A stretch of 64,000 bases of DNA from Thermoplasmata archaeon (GTDB lineage Archaea; Thermoplasmatota; Penumbrarchaeia; JAEHCK01): NCBI GenBank assembly GCA_020696345.1, contig JAEHCK010000004.1, positions 22,916 to 86,915 of the forward strand. The letters are read 5' to 3'. Both the position numbers and the translations under genes were made by a program. Positions 40,567 to 51,019 of this stretch are shown here, piece after piece. Below the pieces are notes generated by a model. The model ran no database searches. It was not told the DNA's origin and saw only the letters and a list, made by a program, of their open reading frames with translations. Positions within the stretch are counted from its first letter, which is position 1. Each line of letters begins with the position of its first letter.

Positions 40567-40767
40567 ATGAACTTTGATAATAAAAATATTTGCCCTCAAT
40601 ATCCACAAGCCCTGATTGGGAAACTCCATGAAGAATTAACCCTGAGAAAATATTCAGCTCGAACCAGTAAATTATATGCCTCCATCATTGAACGATTCCT
40701 AGGATATGGAAGATCTCCAAGAGAATTCTTGTTGCTTCGCTCAGATAAAAGCAGGTCCACCATGTGA
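40567..40767 (+). pseudogene. N-terminal fragment of a tyrosine recombinase (SAM-like/core-binding domain; IntI/Xer type)
   Basis: LIGKLHEELTLRKYSARTSKLYASIIERFLGYGRSPREFLL matches 'LRxxxYSxRTxxxYxxxIxRFLxxxxxxxPxE'; truncated at 66 aa, no catalytic domain. Confidence 0.65.
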
Positions 40768-40844
40768 GTGTAAGAGTGTGTGAGTGTAAGAGTGTGTGGG
40801 TTTGGGAGTGTAAGAGTGTAGGAGAGTAAAAGAGGGATGATAAA

Positions 40845-41100
40845 ATGGTTTTAATAAAAAAATTTGAAGAAATTGAAGCATATTGCAGAAGGTTTTGCAA
40901 GAAGATCTAATCGTGAATTTAGACAATTCTTGGATTATGCTCATGGATCATGTGCTGAGGTTCAATCAGCATTATATGTTGCTTTTGACCAGAAATATAT
41001 TTCACAACAGCAATTTAAAAATATTTATAAACATACTGAAGAGATCTCAAGAATGATCACTAGTTTTTCCATTTATTTGCGTAATAAAATTGCCAAGTGA
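40845..41100 (+). pseudogene. Four-helix-bundle (23S rRNA intervening-sequence-type) protein, degenerate with internal deletion/frameshift
   Basis: Frame 1 gives MVLIKKFEEIEA, frame 2 continues HIAEGFARRSNREFRQFLDYAHGSCAEVQSALYVA; the helix between is missing. Confidence 0.7.
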
Positions 41101-41227
41101 AAAATGCAAATAACTCCCCAAACTCAAACCAGTTGTCAGTTGTTAGTTGCCATTGAAATGAATTTAAACTGAAAACTAGTAACTGTTTTTGACTCCCTAA
41201 ACTCACACACTCCCTAAACTCACACAC

Positions 41228-41345
41228 ACCCCAAACGATTGTAAACAATAATTTATTGCAGTGGTCTCCCAACGATTCCAAACAATAATCACTTGCAGTG
41301 GTCCCCCCTCCACAAGTGCTTAACATTGATAAAACATCAAAACGG
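41228..41345 (+). repeat. Dispersed intergenic repeat family, copy 3
   Basis: CCCCAAACGATTGTAAACAATAATTTATTGCAGTGGTCTCCCAACGATTCCAAACAATAATCACTTGCAGTGGTCCCCCC. Confidence 0.85.
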
Positions 41346-41465
41346 TCTATTATACACAATCAAATTATTATCGTACTTTCAATCGAAAAATAATTAAAAT
41401 TAATCAGAAATCTATTTATAATAACACCTACTTAAATATTTAATCTTCAGTCTCAGGGGTATTTA

Positions 41466-43112
41466 ATGACACATTGGATATCGTTAAAAATTGCTCGGAA
41501 AATTTGGATGTTAGCCTTATTTTTTGTTGTGATCTTTTTTACAGTTTCAATATTTGGTACAAATATAATAACACTAACATCAAATGTTGAAAGTGAAAAA
41601 AACCTGAACCAACCTATTGACACCACCCGCAGTCGGGCCCAGACCCATACCGTATTCGCGGAAGACTTCACAGCTGAATGGTGCCAATACTGCCCCGCAG
41701 CATCCGAGACATTACGGCAATTGTCCAACTCGGGTGGATATCAATTCTACTTTGTTTGCATGATCACCCAGGATGAGAATCAAACCGTGATCTCCGATGA
41801 TGCTCAGAACCGAGCAGATGAAATGAGTGTCTCGAGTTATCCCACCGTGGAGTTCGATAGCGGTTATTATGAAGAAACAGGCGCACCACAGGATGAAAAT
41901 GGATATGTCCAGGCAATTGAGGCATGCGGCGATCGAAATGTAGCGGATATAGATATAAAGTTAACCTCGGAGTATTTGGGCACTGCAAAATTGGACATTG
42001 ATGTGGAGATCGTAAATAACGATGATTCAACGTATTCCGGCAGACTCAGAGTGTATATTGCAGAGATCGATTCAAGATATTACGATTACGACGGTAATCC
42101 CTACCCAAACGGTTTTTTGGATTTTGCCATAAACAGGGATATTGATGTTTCATCGGGCAGCACAATTTCCGAGTCGGCCACTTGGGATGGTGCGGCGGTT
42201 GTAGATGGTCTGGGAGATGATTATGGCGATATTGACCCGAACAACATAATAGTGATCGCCGCGATGTTTAACGGCGAGAGCACACCATTTCGTGAGCGTG
42301 ATCTGCAGCATTCATCAAAAGTTCCTAATCTATTCTTAGTTGATGAAGCTGACGCAGTATATTTAAGTGGAGAATCGGTTATTGATGAGGATCCACCGGT
42401 TGTGAATATTTTATCGCCTACAGAAGATGAAGTGTTGCCAGGAGCGGATGAAGAACAAAGTGATTCAGTTAAGATCATAGCCGAGATATCTGATGATGCA
42501 AGTATTAAAAGTAAAGAGTTCGAGATCGATAATAACGGCATTTGGATGCGTATGTATCCACTTGTACCCTATGATGACCAATATTTTGTATTTTGGAATC
42601 TGGACAGTACCGATACCCAAGATGGAGAACATATAATAACAGTACGGGGCATAGATGTAAATGATAACATAGGTCAAGATTCGATCACGGTTATTGTTGA
42701 AAGAGATAATGAGCACCCCAAGATCGTTTTTAATGACCTGGAAAATGACCAGGAAGTCAAAGAAACATTTTCTTTTTATGTCCAGGTAACCGATGATAAG
42801 GCTGTTTCAAGGGTCAGTTATAATATAGATGATGGATCATGGAGAGATATGGAGGCCGAAGGGTACAATCAATATACGGCCGAGCTTGATACGACCAAAC
42901 TCAGTGAAGGCAGGCACACCTTAACGATCGAGGCAGAAGATACTTCGGGCAAGATCATAACTGAATCGATCAACATCAAAGTAAAAAATGATGTGTCCGA
43001 AGGATCTCCGGAGTCGGCCACACCAGGATTCGAGGGGATTTTTTTGATCATCTCTGCGGCAATACTGGTCATCTATTTTTCGAGATATTCAAAAAGACTT
43101 ATCCAATATTAA
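41466..43112 (+). CDS. Secreted/anchored protein with thioredoxin-like domain and Ig-like repeats
   Basis: VFAEDFTAEWCQYCPAASETLRQL; 'DPPVVNILSPTEDEVL' repeats; C-terminal TM. Confidence 0.75.
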   Translation: MTHWISLKIARKIWMLALFFVVIFFTVSIFGTNIITLTSNVESEKNLNQPIDTTRSRAQTHTVFAEDFTAEWCQYCPAASETLRQLSNSGGYQFYFVCMITQDENQTVISDDAQNRADEMSVSSYPTVEFDSGYYEETGAPQDENGYVQAIEACGDRNVADIDIKLTSEYLGTAKLDIDVEIVNNDDSTYSGRLRVYIAEIDSRYYDYDGNPYPNGFLDFAINRDIDVSSGSTISESATWDGAAVVDGLGDDYGDIDPNNIIVIAAMFNGESTPFRERDLQHSSKVPNLFLVDEADAVYLSGESVIDEDPPVVNILSPTEDEVLPGADEEQSDSVKIIAEISDDASIKSKEFEIDNNGIWMRMYPLVPYDDQYFVFWNLDSTDTQDGEHIITVRGIDVNDNIGQDSITVIVERDNEHPKIVFNDLENDQEVKETFSFYVQVTDDKAVSRVSYNIDDGSWRDMEAEGYNQYTAELDTTKLSEGRHTLTIEAEDTSGKIITESINIKVKNDVSEGSPESATPGFEGIFLIISAAILVIYFSRYSKRLIQY

Positions 43113-43376
43113 TAACAGGGGTCGGGGTTTGAACTCATATATTTGATGCAGGGGACATTTGAAAAGTCAAATTGTAAATTGTAAAAAATTTGAAAGTGTA
43201 AAAATAAATCCAAATTTTTCAATTTGCATTCTCCAATTTCCAATTTCCAATTGCCTTAGCATACATGTTGCGGGTTAACCCCCGACCCCTAGTTGATGCT
43301 TAACATTTTTATTTTATGTTTCAACAGGATATTTTCCTGCTCCCTTAAATCGGGAGAAGAACCATTATTATTAATT

Positions 43377-45338
43377 TCAATTTTTCAATTTCCTTTGCTC
43401 ATTGAATAATATTATGATCAATATCATAATTAGGGAAATGGTTATCATTGCCACCAATAGTAAATGAGTATTTAGCCAACCAGATGTGTCTTCTGGATCA
43501 TTATTATCATCCACATCGTTACCATTGCCGTTATTATTGTTATTATCCTTTTTAGTATAGTTCAAAGTTATATTAATTGCATATTCTGCCGAATATGTAA
43601 TTCCGTTGAATGAACGGACGGTTATTACATGAACACCGTTTTGAAACCCGGAAAAATTGAGCTTGATTTTCCAATCTGTAGTACCATTCACCTTTAACCA
43701 AGAATCGTTATTCATCCTAAGCTCCACACGTTCTATCGACCCGTTCGCTACTGACACATTACCTTGTATTTCAAACTCCAAAGTAGTAAGCTCTTGTAGA
43801 TTTACGGGTGTTATGATCGATACTGATGGCTTCCATGGCTCGTCATTTGAGTGGCTAAGAAATATTATCGTGATATTCTTTTCCGCAGAAAAATTACTAC
43901 CATCATTCGCTCGGGCAGAAATTATATGGGTGCCCTTCTTGTATTCGGAAGAATTAATAATGATACTCCAATTAGATGTGCCATTAGCTTTTATCCAACT
44001 GCCGTTATCTATCCGAGCTTCCACATACTTTATTGAACCTTTTTTTATAGTTGCATTGCCATAAACCTCGAATTCATAGGTTGTAATATTTTGAAAATCT
44101 TTTGGTGAATGAATATACAATAGTGGTGTACCTGGTATTGGCTGCTCGACACTTTGGTTGCCAAAACAATATAATGTACCGTCATCAGAGCCAATAAATA
44201 CTTTGTCATTGGCAATTGCGGGTGATGAGTCAACAACTCCTCCAGTGGTAAAACTCCACACATGCTCACCCGAGAACAGGTCCAAACAATATATCTTATG
44301 ATCAGCTGAGCCAACTACGAGCTTATCTCGGGCTATTGCGGGTGATGAATATATCTCACCTTCTGTTGTAAACTCCCATAGTAACACACCAGTGGTTGTA
44401 TTAAAACAATAGACCTTACCATCTTCTGCGCAGAAGATCACCTTGTCATTTGCAATTGCCGGTGATGATTTTATGGTACTATTTGTAGAATTTTGCCAGA
44501 GCAAGTCACCAGTCAATGCATCCATGGAATAGATATTACCATTATGCGTTCCAAAATACACTCGGCCCAAACTTATCGCAGGTGAACTCACGATATAGTT
44601 TCCTGTGGTAAATTCCCAAGCAGTGGTGCCGTTCGAAATATAGACGGAATGTAGTATACCGTCACAACCGCCAAAATATATTCTATCGTTCCAAATGGCC
44701 GGTGATGTATGCACCCAACCCGATGTGGAAAAATTCCAAATAGTTATTCCATTTGTTAAGTTCAAAGCGTATAAATTACCGTCATATGATGTGATAAATA
44801 CGGTATTGTTGTAGATTCTAGGTGAAGAGGGGATCTTGTCTTGTGTAGTTCTGTTCCAGAGCATAGAACCCGTCTTTGAATCCAAACAAAAAATGGTGCC
44901 GTTCAAAGTACCTATTACGATCTTTCCATCTCCAAAACCTGGTGATGAATAATCTATTGCCTCAATTTTCTTTCGCCATACCTCAGTTCCATTTGTTTCC
45001 CAGACACAATAAAGAGTGCCTCCCGAGGTCGCGAAATATACAAAACCGTTATTTATAATTGGAGAGCTTTTGATCGTGTCAGATGTGTCGGATGTGTCGA
45101 ATGTCCAGAGTGTCTGATTGTTTGCGGGTAATGTTGAGTCTCCAGTGGCGCCCGTGTTTTGAATATCGCCCCTGAACAATGGCCAGGATATCGTAGGTGC
45201 CCGGGTAAAACGAGCTCCATCATTATGATCCAAATCAACTTTGGTGTGAAACGGAGAAACAATTCCTACACTGAGAAGTAGAATTGCCTGAAATAGCACG
45301 ATGATCATTAGAATTCTAGTTTTGAGGATTTTTCTCAT
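43377..45338 (-). CDS. PQQ-like beta-propeller surface protein with Ig-like repeats and C-terminal TM
   Basis: Repeats 'SSPAIANDKVFIGSDDGTLYCF'; signal peptide; TM 'LLLVAMITISLIMILIIILF'. Confidence 0.85.
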   Translation of the reverse strand: MRKILKTRILMIIVLFQAILLLSVGIVSPFHTKVDLDHNDGARFTRAPTISWPLFRGDIQNTGATGDSTLPANNQTLWTFDTSDTSDTIKSSPIINNGFVYFATSGGTLYCVWETNGTEVWRKKIEAIDYSSPGFGDGKIVIGTLNGTIFCLDSKTGSMLWNRTTQDKIPSSPRIYNNTVFITSYDGNLYALNLTNGITIWNFSTSGWVHTSPAIWNDRIYFGGCDGILHSVYISNGTTAWEFTTGNYIVSSPAISLGRVYFGTHNGNIYSMDALTGDLLWQNSTNSTIKSSPAIANDKVIFCAEDGKVYCFNTTTGVLLWEFTTEGEIYSSPAIARDKLVVGSADHKIYCLDLFSGEHVWSFTTGGVVDSSPAIANDKVFIGSDDGTLYCFGNQSVEQPIPGTPLLYIHSPKDFQNITTYEFEVYGNATIKKGSIKYVEARIDNGSWIKANGTSNWSIIINSSEYKKGTHIISARANDGSNFSAEKNITIIFLSHSNDEPWKPSVSIITPVNLQELTTLEFEIQGNVSVANGSIERVELRMNNDSWLKVNGTTDWKIKLNFSGFQNGVHVITVRSFNGITYSAEYAINITLNYTKKDNNNNNGNGNDVDDNNDPEDTSGWLNTHLLLVAMITISLIMILIIILFNEQRKLKN

Positions 45339-45498
45339 GATTTACTCTAACGTATTAGATTTCTTAGATTATTTAAAATTATTGTTTAATCTTTGGTATA
45401 AAATGTAGTGCTTTGTCACCCAAATAATTTTATAGGTGTGTTATTATTTACTTATAGTTCAACAAGAATGGCAATTGTTGCGGAGGGGGCTTAAATAC

Positions 45499-48400
45499 AT
45501 GACTTTTAAAAATCCTACCAAAATAGGGGTAAAAACAAATAATAATAATAATACCTTTTCGAAACAAGCGAAATGGAATAACCCAGACAAGAGTAAAGAG
45601 ATAAATAAAGTTAATGAAAAAAAATATCATCATCCTCAACAAATCTTCTCGGATATTGCATATTTAAATCCAACCAATATCGGAGGTTTAGTAAACGGCA
45701 ACGGTCTGACAAACGGCAATGGATTAACAAACGGCAACGGTCTGACAAACGGTAACGGTCTGACAAACGGAAACGGTCTGACAAACGGCAATGGACTGAC
45801 AAACGGCAATGGATTAACAAACGGTAACGGTCTGACAAACGGCAATGGACTGACAAACGGCAATGGACTGACAAACGGAAACGGAATGACAAACGGTAAC
45901 GGATTATCTCTAAAGATCAAATTCGGCCTGACAAACGGCAATGGTCTCACCAATGGTAACGGCCTGACAAATGGCAATAACACTACCCGGAAAAATTATC
46001 CACGACGTAAACATAATAAATTAGCAAGTATGCAGCATAAAACCAAACGCTCGCGTGTAATAGGTGCAGTTATTGGAATAATTATTATCTTAACTCCTCT
46101 ATTAATATATTTAATAGATTTTGATGCAGAGCAAAATTATGTTAATGTTCTAATTGATGGAAATTTTCATGATTGGGACAATATAATTACATATAAAGAT
46201 TCAAATCTGGACGTAAAAACCGATCGTGATAATACAAATATTAATATCCAGGAATTCAGTGTGATAAAGGATAATAACAGAATTCTCGGTTACCTTAAAG
46301 TGGAAGATAATATTTTTGAAGGCACCAACAATAAATATTTGGACTCGATCCGGCTCTTTCTTGATACCGATTACAACCCGGCTACCGGATATCAAATACG
46401 TTCGATCGGTGCGGATTATATGTTCGAAGCACATGGCGTCAATGGTATAATCAAGAGCCAAAAAGTTAGCAAATATGTGGATTCTGGTAACATTAATTGG
46501 CATGGTTGGAAATTGATCAGTAATGGTGATCTTTCATATAACCAAGATACCTTGGAATTATCTTTTTCTCTGATCGATAATGTTGACAATCTCAATGATA
46601 ATATTCAAGCTGTGTTCCATGCTTCCAATAATATGGGGGTCGAAGATTTTTCCGATTATATAATCGATAATCGGGAACACGGGGCATTACAGATAGTCCA
46701 GCGCCCATTGGTAACTGACATTATTTCAGCGCCGCAAACAAATAGAGATATTCCAATATTCGAACTTGAACTCGCCGCCAAGGGGCAGGATATCAAGTTA
46801 GACCCGGAAACATTATCAAAACATATATTATCCACAACACCCGGCATAACAATATCTACACAAACCGAGGTTCTGGAAGTTGGAAAAAAGATCAATTACC
46901 AAATCTATCTGAACCCGACCACGATCTCTGATGGTGAGCTGGTCGAGGTTCATTTTGCGGCTACTGAATTAACAGATGCGAACGGTATAAACATCCCGGT
47001 CACAACGGTCGGTGAACCGGTGTGTGGTTATTTTAACCGGCCGCCAAGTGAGATCAGCATTGATGGTGCATTTGCAGATTGGTCGGATATAGAAATGGAC
47101 CGTGATCTACCATCAGAGCTGTCCATTTTTGAAAACCCTAATATTGATATCCGGGAGTTCCAGAATGTAGAAATGAACGATAAATTATCATTTTATCTTC
47201 AAGTAGACGGCACAATGATGAACGGCGCTGAAATACTTACAAAACCATTATTATTTTCCGAACCTGTTAATTCTGACCCGGACACAACTCAAGATAAGGA
47301 AACAAAAACCACTCCTCCCGAACAAACCCATCTTGATGGTGTCGATGGAGCATATATCTTTATTGATACAGGCTCCAGTTCCAGTCTAGGTTTGGAATTG
47401 GACGATCTCGAAGAGAATAAAGCAATCTTTAAAGCAAATTACATGGTGGAACTCCTGGGGATGAACGGTGAGATCATCTCAAGCAAGTTCTATGAATTCG
47501 ACCCTGACAGATCGAGTGAGGATAATAATGACTGGGTCGAGATACCTGGCGTTGAGATCTCAGGGGCCACTGATACTCATAGATTGGAGGCGCAATTGGA
47601 CCTTAACCAACCGGGTAATTTCTTGGATCGCGGGTTTAATGATCTTGACAACATACAAGTACTCTTTAAAATGACTGATTGGTCGGATGGGCAAGATATT
47701 GGTATCAAGATCCCAACCTATGTTTTTAAGGCTGGCCCTGGTGATGGTGACGACGTTATTGATACTACAGATAGTGATAGGGCTTTAGGCACACGCGCGC
47801 CGCCTGGTGGCTGGCCCACAGTGCCGTGGACCTCATTAACACCTACTGAAAGCGGGTTTGACAGCACAGGTTTTTTTACAGAAACTGAAATTAAGGGCAT
47901 TTTTGCTAATGATACGGAATTTATTCTACGGCTCAAGATCGAGGTTGATTTTATCTTTGGAACACCGGGCGCGGGTACCACTTATGATTTCTATTTCAAT
48001 GTTTCTGCCACAAGTTGGTATAAGATCCAACTTTGTAGAGCCAATGGTTCGGCGTGGGAACTGCATTTGAATTATACGACAAATGGGTCGGTGCCCGATG
48101 ATAATAGTACCTGGTCTAACGAGTTCAGTGCCACAAATATTTTGACAAATTCTTATGATAATTCCACAAAAGGTATTGGATTCGAATTTCAACCCATTTT
48201 TCAAAATTTCATTTACTTTTGGGTCAATAAGACCAACCTAAGCCAGGGATTTTCATCACTATGGCAAGGCAACAATGTAAGTATGTTTGCCGATACACAT
48301 GAAGTGAATTGTACCAACTGGGCCCAGGTCGACCGGGCGCCAGATACTCTTTCTGTCAATTATACTTGTTCGAAAGGCCCAGTAGGTATCCCGGAATATG

Positions 48401-48522
48401 ACTGGGTCGTGGTGCCACTACCCATTCTGGTTATATTTGCCTTAATGCTTGTAACTCGTCGTAAACGGCGGCGTATACTGAGCCAGAACCGCTGTCATGG
48501 TCATGGTGGTGATTCGCCATGA
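45499..48522 (+). CDS. Membrane-anchored surface protein with N-terminal (GLTNGN)n hexapeptide array
   Basis: ~17 tandem GLTNGN units before the TM 'VIGAVIGIIIILTPLLIYLI'; ectodomain 'VLIDGNFHDWDNI' and 'ISIDGAFADWSDIEM'; C-terminal TM. Confidence 0.8.
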   Translation: MTFKNPTKIGVKTNNNNNTFSKQAKWNNPDKSKEINKVNEKKYHHPQQIFSDIAYLNPTNIGGLVNGNGLTNGNGLTNGNGLTNGNGLTNGNGLTNGNGLTNGNGLTNGNGLTNGNGLTNGNGLTNGNGMTNGNGLSLKIKFGLTNGNGLTNGNGLTNGNNTTRKNYPRRKHNKLASMQHKTKRSRVIGAVIGIIIILTPLLIYLIDFDAEQNYVNVLIDGNFHDWDNIITYKDSNLDVKTDRDNTNINIQEFSVIKDNNRILGYLKVEDNIFEGTNNKYLDSIRLFLDTDYNPATGYQIRSIGADYMFEAHGVNGIIKSQKVSKYVDSGNINWHGWKLISNGDLSYNQDTLELSFSLIDNVDNLNDNIQAVFHASNNMGVEDFSDYIIDNREHGALQIVQRPLVTDIISAPQTNRDIPIFELELAAKGQDIKLDPETLSKHILSTTPGITISTQTEVLEVGKKINYQIYLNPTTISDGELVEVHFAATELTDANGINIPVTTVGEPVCGYFNRPPSEISIDGAFADWSDIEMDRDLPSELSIFENPNIDIREFQNVEMNDKLSFYLQVDGTMMNGAEILTKPLLFSEPVNSDPDTTQDKETKTTPPEQTHLDGVDGAYIFIDTGSSSSLGLELDDLEENKAIFKANYMVELLGMNGEIISSKFYEFDPDRSSEDNNDWVEIPGVEISGATDTHRLEAQLDLNQPGNFLDRGFNDLDNIQVLFKMTDWSDGQDIGIKIPTYVFKAGPGDGDDVIDTTDSDRALGTRAPPGGWPTVPWTSLTPTESGFDSTGFFTETEIKGIFANDTEFILRLKIEVDFIFGTPGAGTTYDFYFNVSATSWYKIQLCRANGSAWELHLNYTTNGSVPDDNSTWSNEFSATNILTNSYDNSTKGIGFEFQPIFQNFIYFWVNKTNLSQGFSSLWQGNNVSMFADTHEVNCTNWAQVDRAPDTLSVNYTCSKGPVGIPEYDWVVVPLPILVIFALMLVTRRKRRRILSQNRCHGHGGDSP
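45685..45980 (+). repeat. 18-bp coding repeat array (CTGACAAACGGCAATGGA-type) encoding GLTNGN
   Basis: Direct 18-bp periodicity in sequence. Confidence 0.95.
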
Positions 48523-50498
48523 AATTCTATAAAAAGCTCGGTATTGTTGCATTTGCATTATATGTGACATTTATTTTATTATCCATGGTGCCTTATATGG
48601 CCGAGTCACAAATACGGACTCGTCAAGGTAGTATGGATGCTAGTTATTCATATCACCTGGTATTTCAAGAAGACGGTAGACAATCGCATTATGATGTGAC
48701 GCTGGTGGATCCGTCGAAAGAAGGTGTTATTGATATAACCTATACCACTGCTAGCAATACTCTTGACGTTACTACAACGAATATTGAAAATTTAGATATT
48801 TATTGTAAAGATATATATAATGATGAATCCGAAAATGTCTTTAAATTAGATCCGAACGATGACGATGATTATTATAAAAATTATTTTATCGACCAAAATC
48901 TATTCACTGTGAAAGTGGAAACTGACCACGCAATAACTGAACTCAGATTTAGAGACGCCCCGGAACCGGGTGCGGTATATGTAGACGGCGATGAGTGGTG
49001 GATGGCGGAAACGATAGATTATAGCTTCGATGGAAAAGATATAGTTCTGACCCATGTGCCTAAGGACCGAACCACGGTGGAGATATATTTCAAGGTACTG
49101 CCGCCTGAAGCAAAATTCACCATCGGTGAACAAAACACTATTACTCAGGAAAATGTTATATATGGGTACATAAACAAGGATATTCTTTTTGATGGTTCCG
49201 GGTCAAATGATGCTGATGATGAGGGGATAATAGAAGAATATACCTGGGACTTTGGTGATGATTTGAGTGACACCGGTGAAAAAGTGACCCATAAATATTC
49301 CGGTTTAGGTGTTTATACCGTTACTCTAACGGTCACTGACGATCATGGCTTGAAGAATGAATATACGGAAAAGATATCGATACGCCGCGTAAACGACCTG
49401 GATCTTGATGGTATGGATGATGATTGGGAGATAGATCACGGCTTGGACCCGACCGTGGATGATAGCAAGGATGATCTTGATGATGACGATTTGAACAACT
49501 TTCAGGAATTCGAAAATGGGACCGACCCGGAAGAAGAAGATAGTGATGAGGATGGTTATTTAGATATTGAAGAGATCAGGGAAGGTTCAAACCCGAATGA
49601 CCCGGATGATATACCTGTCGAGAAAGGAGCAGATGGCGATGATAAAGAAGATAACTCATTATTGTATATGATGATCTTGGGATTGGTTTTAATTATTATT
49701 ATTGTAATAATTCTATTTGTTTTAATTCAAAAGCGTAAAAAGAAAGGAGAAATCGAGGCCACATCTGAAGCAGTACCTGGACTTGAGCCAGGTGCGGTAG
49801 GAGTTGCAGGTGAACCACAAGGTCAAGTTCAACCACAAGGTCAACCTCAACCTTTCATGTATCCAACCACAACCGCGGATGTTCGGGCTCCAGAACCTGC
49901 ACCAACTTATGCTGCAGATGAAGATGTTTATGATTATGGAGTTGAAGAACCCATAGAAGAGAAGCATGTTGAATACGAACCGGAACCTGCACCTGAGTTT
50001 GAAGTTGAAGCAGGTGTTAGTGAAGAGCCACTTTACACCGAGCCCGAAGGTGAGGTTGAGATGGAGGTAGAGGCACAGGCTCCACTACCACCATCACCAC
50101 TAGCAATGGAGGTGGAAGAGCTACCCGTGGAGGAAGCGGTAGAAATGCCTGTGCAAAAACAAGAGGTTGAAGTCCCTGTAACACCACCAGCAACTCAAAT
50201 TATTACCCCCGTTGAGGCTCCGCCGCCTGAAAGTGAACCGGAATCAAAGGAAGAAGAACCTAAAATGAACATTAAATATTATGTGAAAAAGGGAGCATTG
50301 TATTTTAGAAAGCACCATTATTCAAAAGCCATTATGGAATGGCAGAGGGCCTTGGAGCTAGAGCCTGACCATCCCGAGATCGTGGCGTCTATCAATGAAG
50401 CTTTGGCAAAATTGAAAGAAAAAAGAACCCACAAAACAAAAAAAATAAAAACAAAAATGAAAAGGATCAAAGGACCGCTATTGAAAGTGAAAAAGTGA
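48519..50498 (+). CDS. PKD-domain/TSP3-like membrane protein with cytoplasmic TPR
   Basis: 'DGSGSNDADDEGIIEEYTWDFGDDLSDTGEKVTHKYSGLGVYTVTLTV' PKD; TM; C-terminal 'AIMEWQRALELEPDHPEI' TPR; 4-bp overlap with preceding gene. Confidence 0.85.
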   Translation: MKFYKKLGIVAFALYVTFILLSMVPYMAESQIRTRQGSMDASYSYHLVFQEDGRQSHYDVTLVDPSKEGVIDITYTTASNTLDVTTTNIENLDIYCKDIYNDESENVFKLDPNDDDDYYKNYFIDQNLFTVKVETDHAITELRFRDAPEPGAVYVDGDEWWMAETIDYSFDGKDIVLTHVPKDRTTVEIYFKVLPPEAKFTIGEQNTITQENVIYGYINKDILFDGSGSNDADDEGIIEEYTWDFGDDLSDTGEKVTHKYSGLGVYTVTLTVTDDHGLKNEYTEKISIRRVNDLDLDGMDDDWEIDHGLDPTVDDSKDDLDDDDLNNFQEFENGTDPEEEDSDEDGYLDIEEIREGSNPNDPDDIPVEKGADGDDKEDNSLLYMMILGLVLIIIIVIILFVLIQKRKKKGEIEATSEAVPGLEPGAVGVAGEPQGQVQPQGQPQPFMYPTTTADVRAPEPAPTYAADEDVYDYGVEEPIEEKHVEYEPEPAPEFEVEAGVSEEPLYTEPEGEVEMEVEAQAPLPPSPLAMEVEELPVEEAVEMPVQKQEVEVPVTPPATQIITPVEAPPPESEPESKEEEPKMNIKYYVKKGALYFRKHHYSKAIMEWQRALELEPDHPEIVASINEALAKLKEKRTHKTKKIKTKMKRIKGPLLKVKK

Positions 50499-50524
50499 TT
50501 CGACATTTTGTTTCGTCATATATT

Positions 50525-50944
50525 TTACCTAACAATTAACAACGGTTTATTTGCTTTTTTTGCAACCATACCGGACACGCTGCCCAGTTTAAACCCACCT
50601 AATCTTGACACACCCCTATAACCCATCACTATCAATTTGCATTCTGGTTTTTCACTCGCTTTCAATATTTCTTCTACTATATTACCCTGGCATACCTTGG
50701 TAATTATTTGTAACTTGGTATTTTGATATTTGATCTTTAATGAATCCAGGTGATCGCTGGCCTCTTGTATAGAAAATTCTTCAGGTATATCCAAAAAAAA
50801 GCTTGGATCGGGTTCAGGTATTACCCACAAAATAAGGATCTCATCATCAGGTTCCGCTATCGCCAATGCATGCTCAACTGCTTTTTCTGCCTCTGGTGAG
50901 CGGTCAAAGGCCACCAGGATCTGGTTTCTATTGTTCATGATCAT
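50525..50944 (-). CDS. Universal stress protein (UspA family)
   Basis: ILVAFDRSPEAEKAVEHALAIA...LIVMGYRGVSRLGGFKLGSVSGMVAKKANKPLLIVR. Confidence 0.9.
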   Translation of the reverse strand: MIMNNRNQILVAFDRSPEAEKAVEHALAIAEPDDEILILWVIPEPDPSFFLDIPEEFSIQEASDHLDSLKIKYQNTKLQIITKVCQGNIVEEILKASEKPECKLIVMGYRGVSRLGGFKLGSVSGMVAKKANKPLLIVR

Positions 50945-51019
50945 ATATTTATCTAGATATATTTAATATTTCAGTGAATCACAAAATGATTAATAATCAA
51001 TACCCATTATGTATTCCCG

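Noticed and set aside
43140-43270. AATTTGCATTCTCCAATTTCCAATTTCCAATT repeats
   Set aside because: Simple AT-rich near-repeat of ~10 bp; similar low-complexity seen at 32,470-32,550; insufficient structure to call separately.
45636-45983. Antisense ORF 'PLPFVRPLPFVNPL...'
   Set aside because: Reverse-strand reading of the GLTNGN coding repeat; no independent support.
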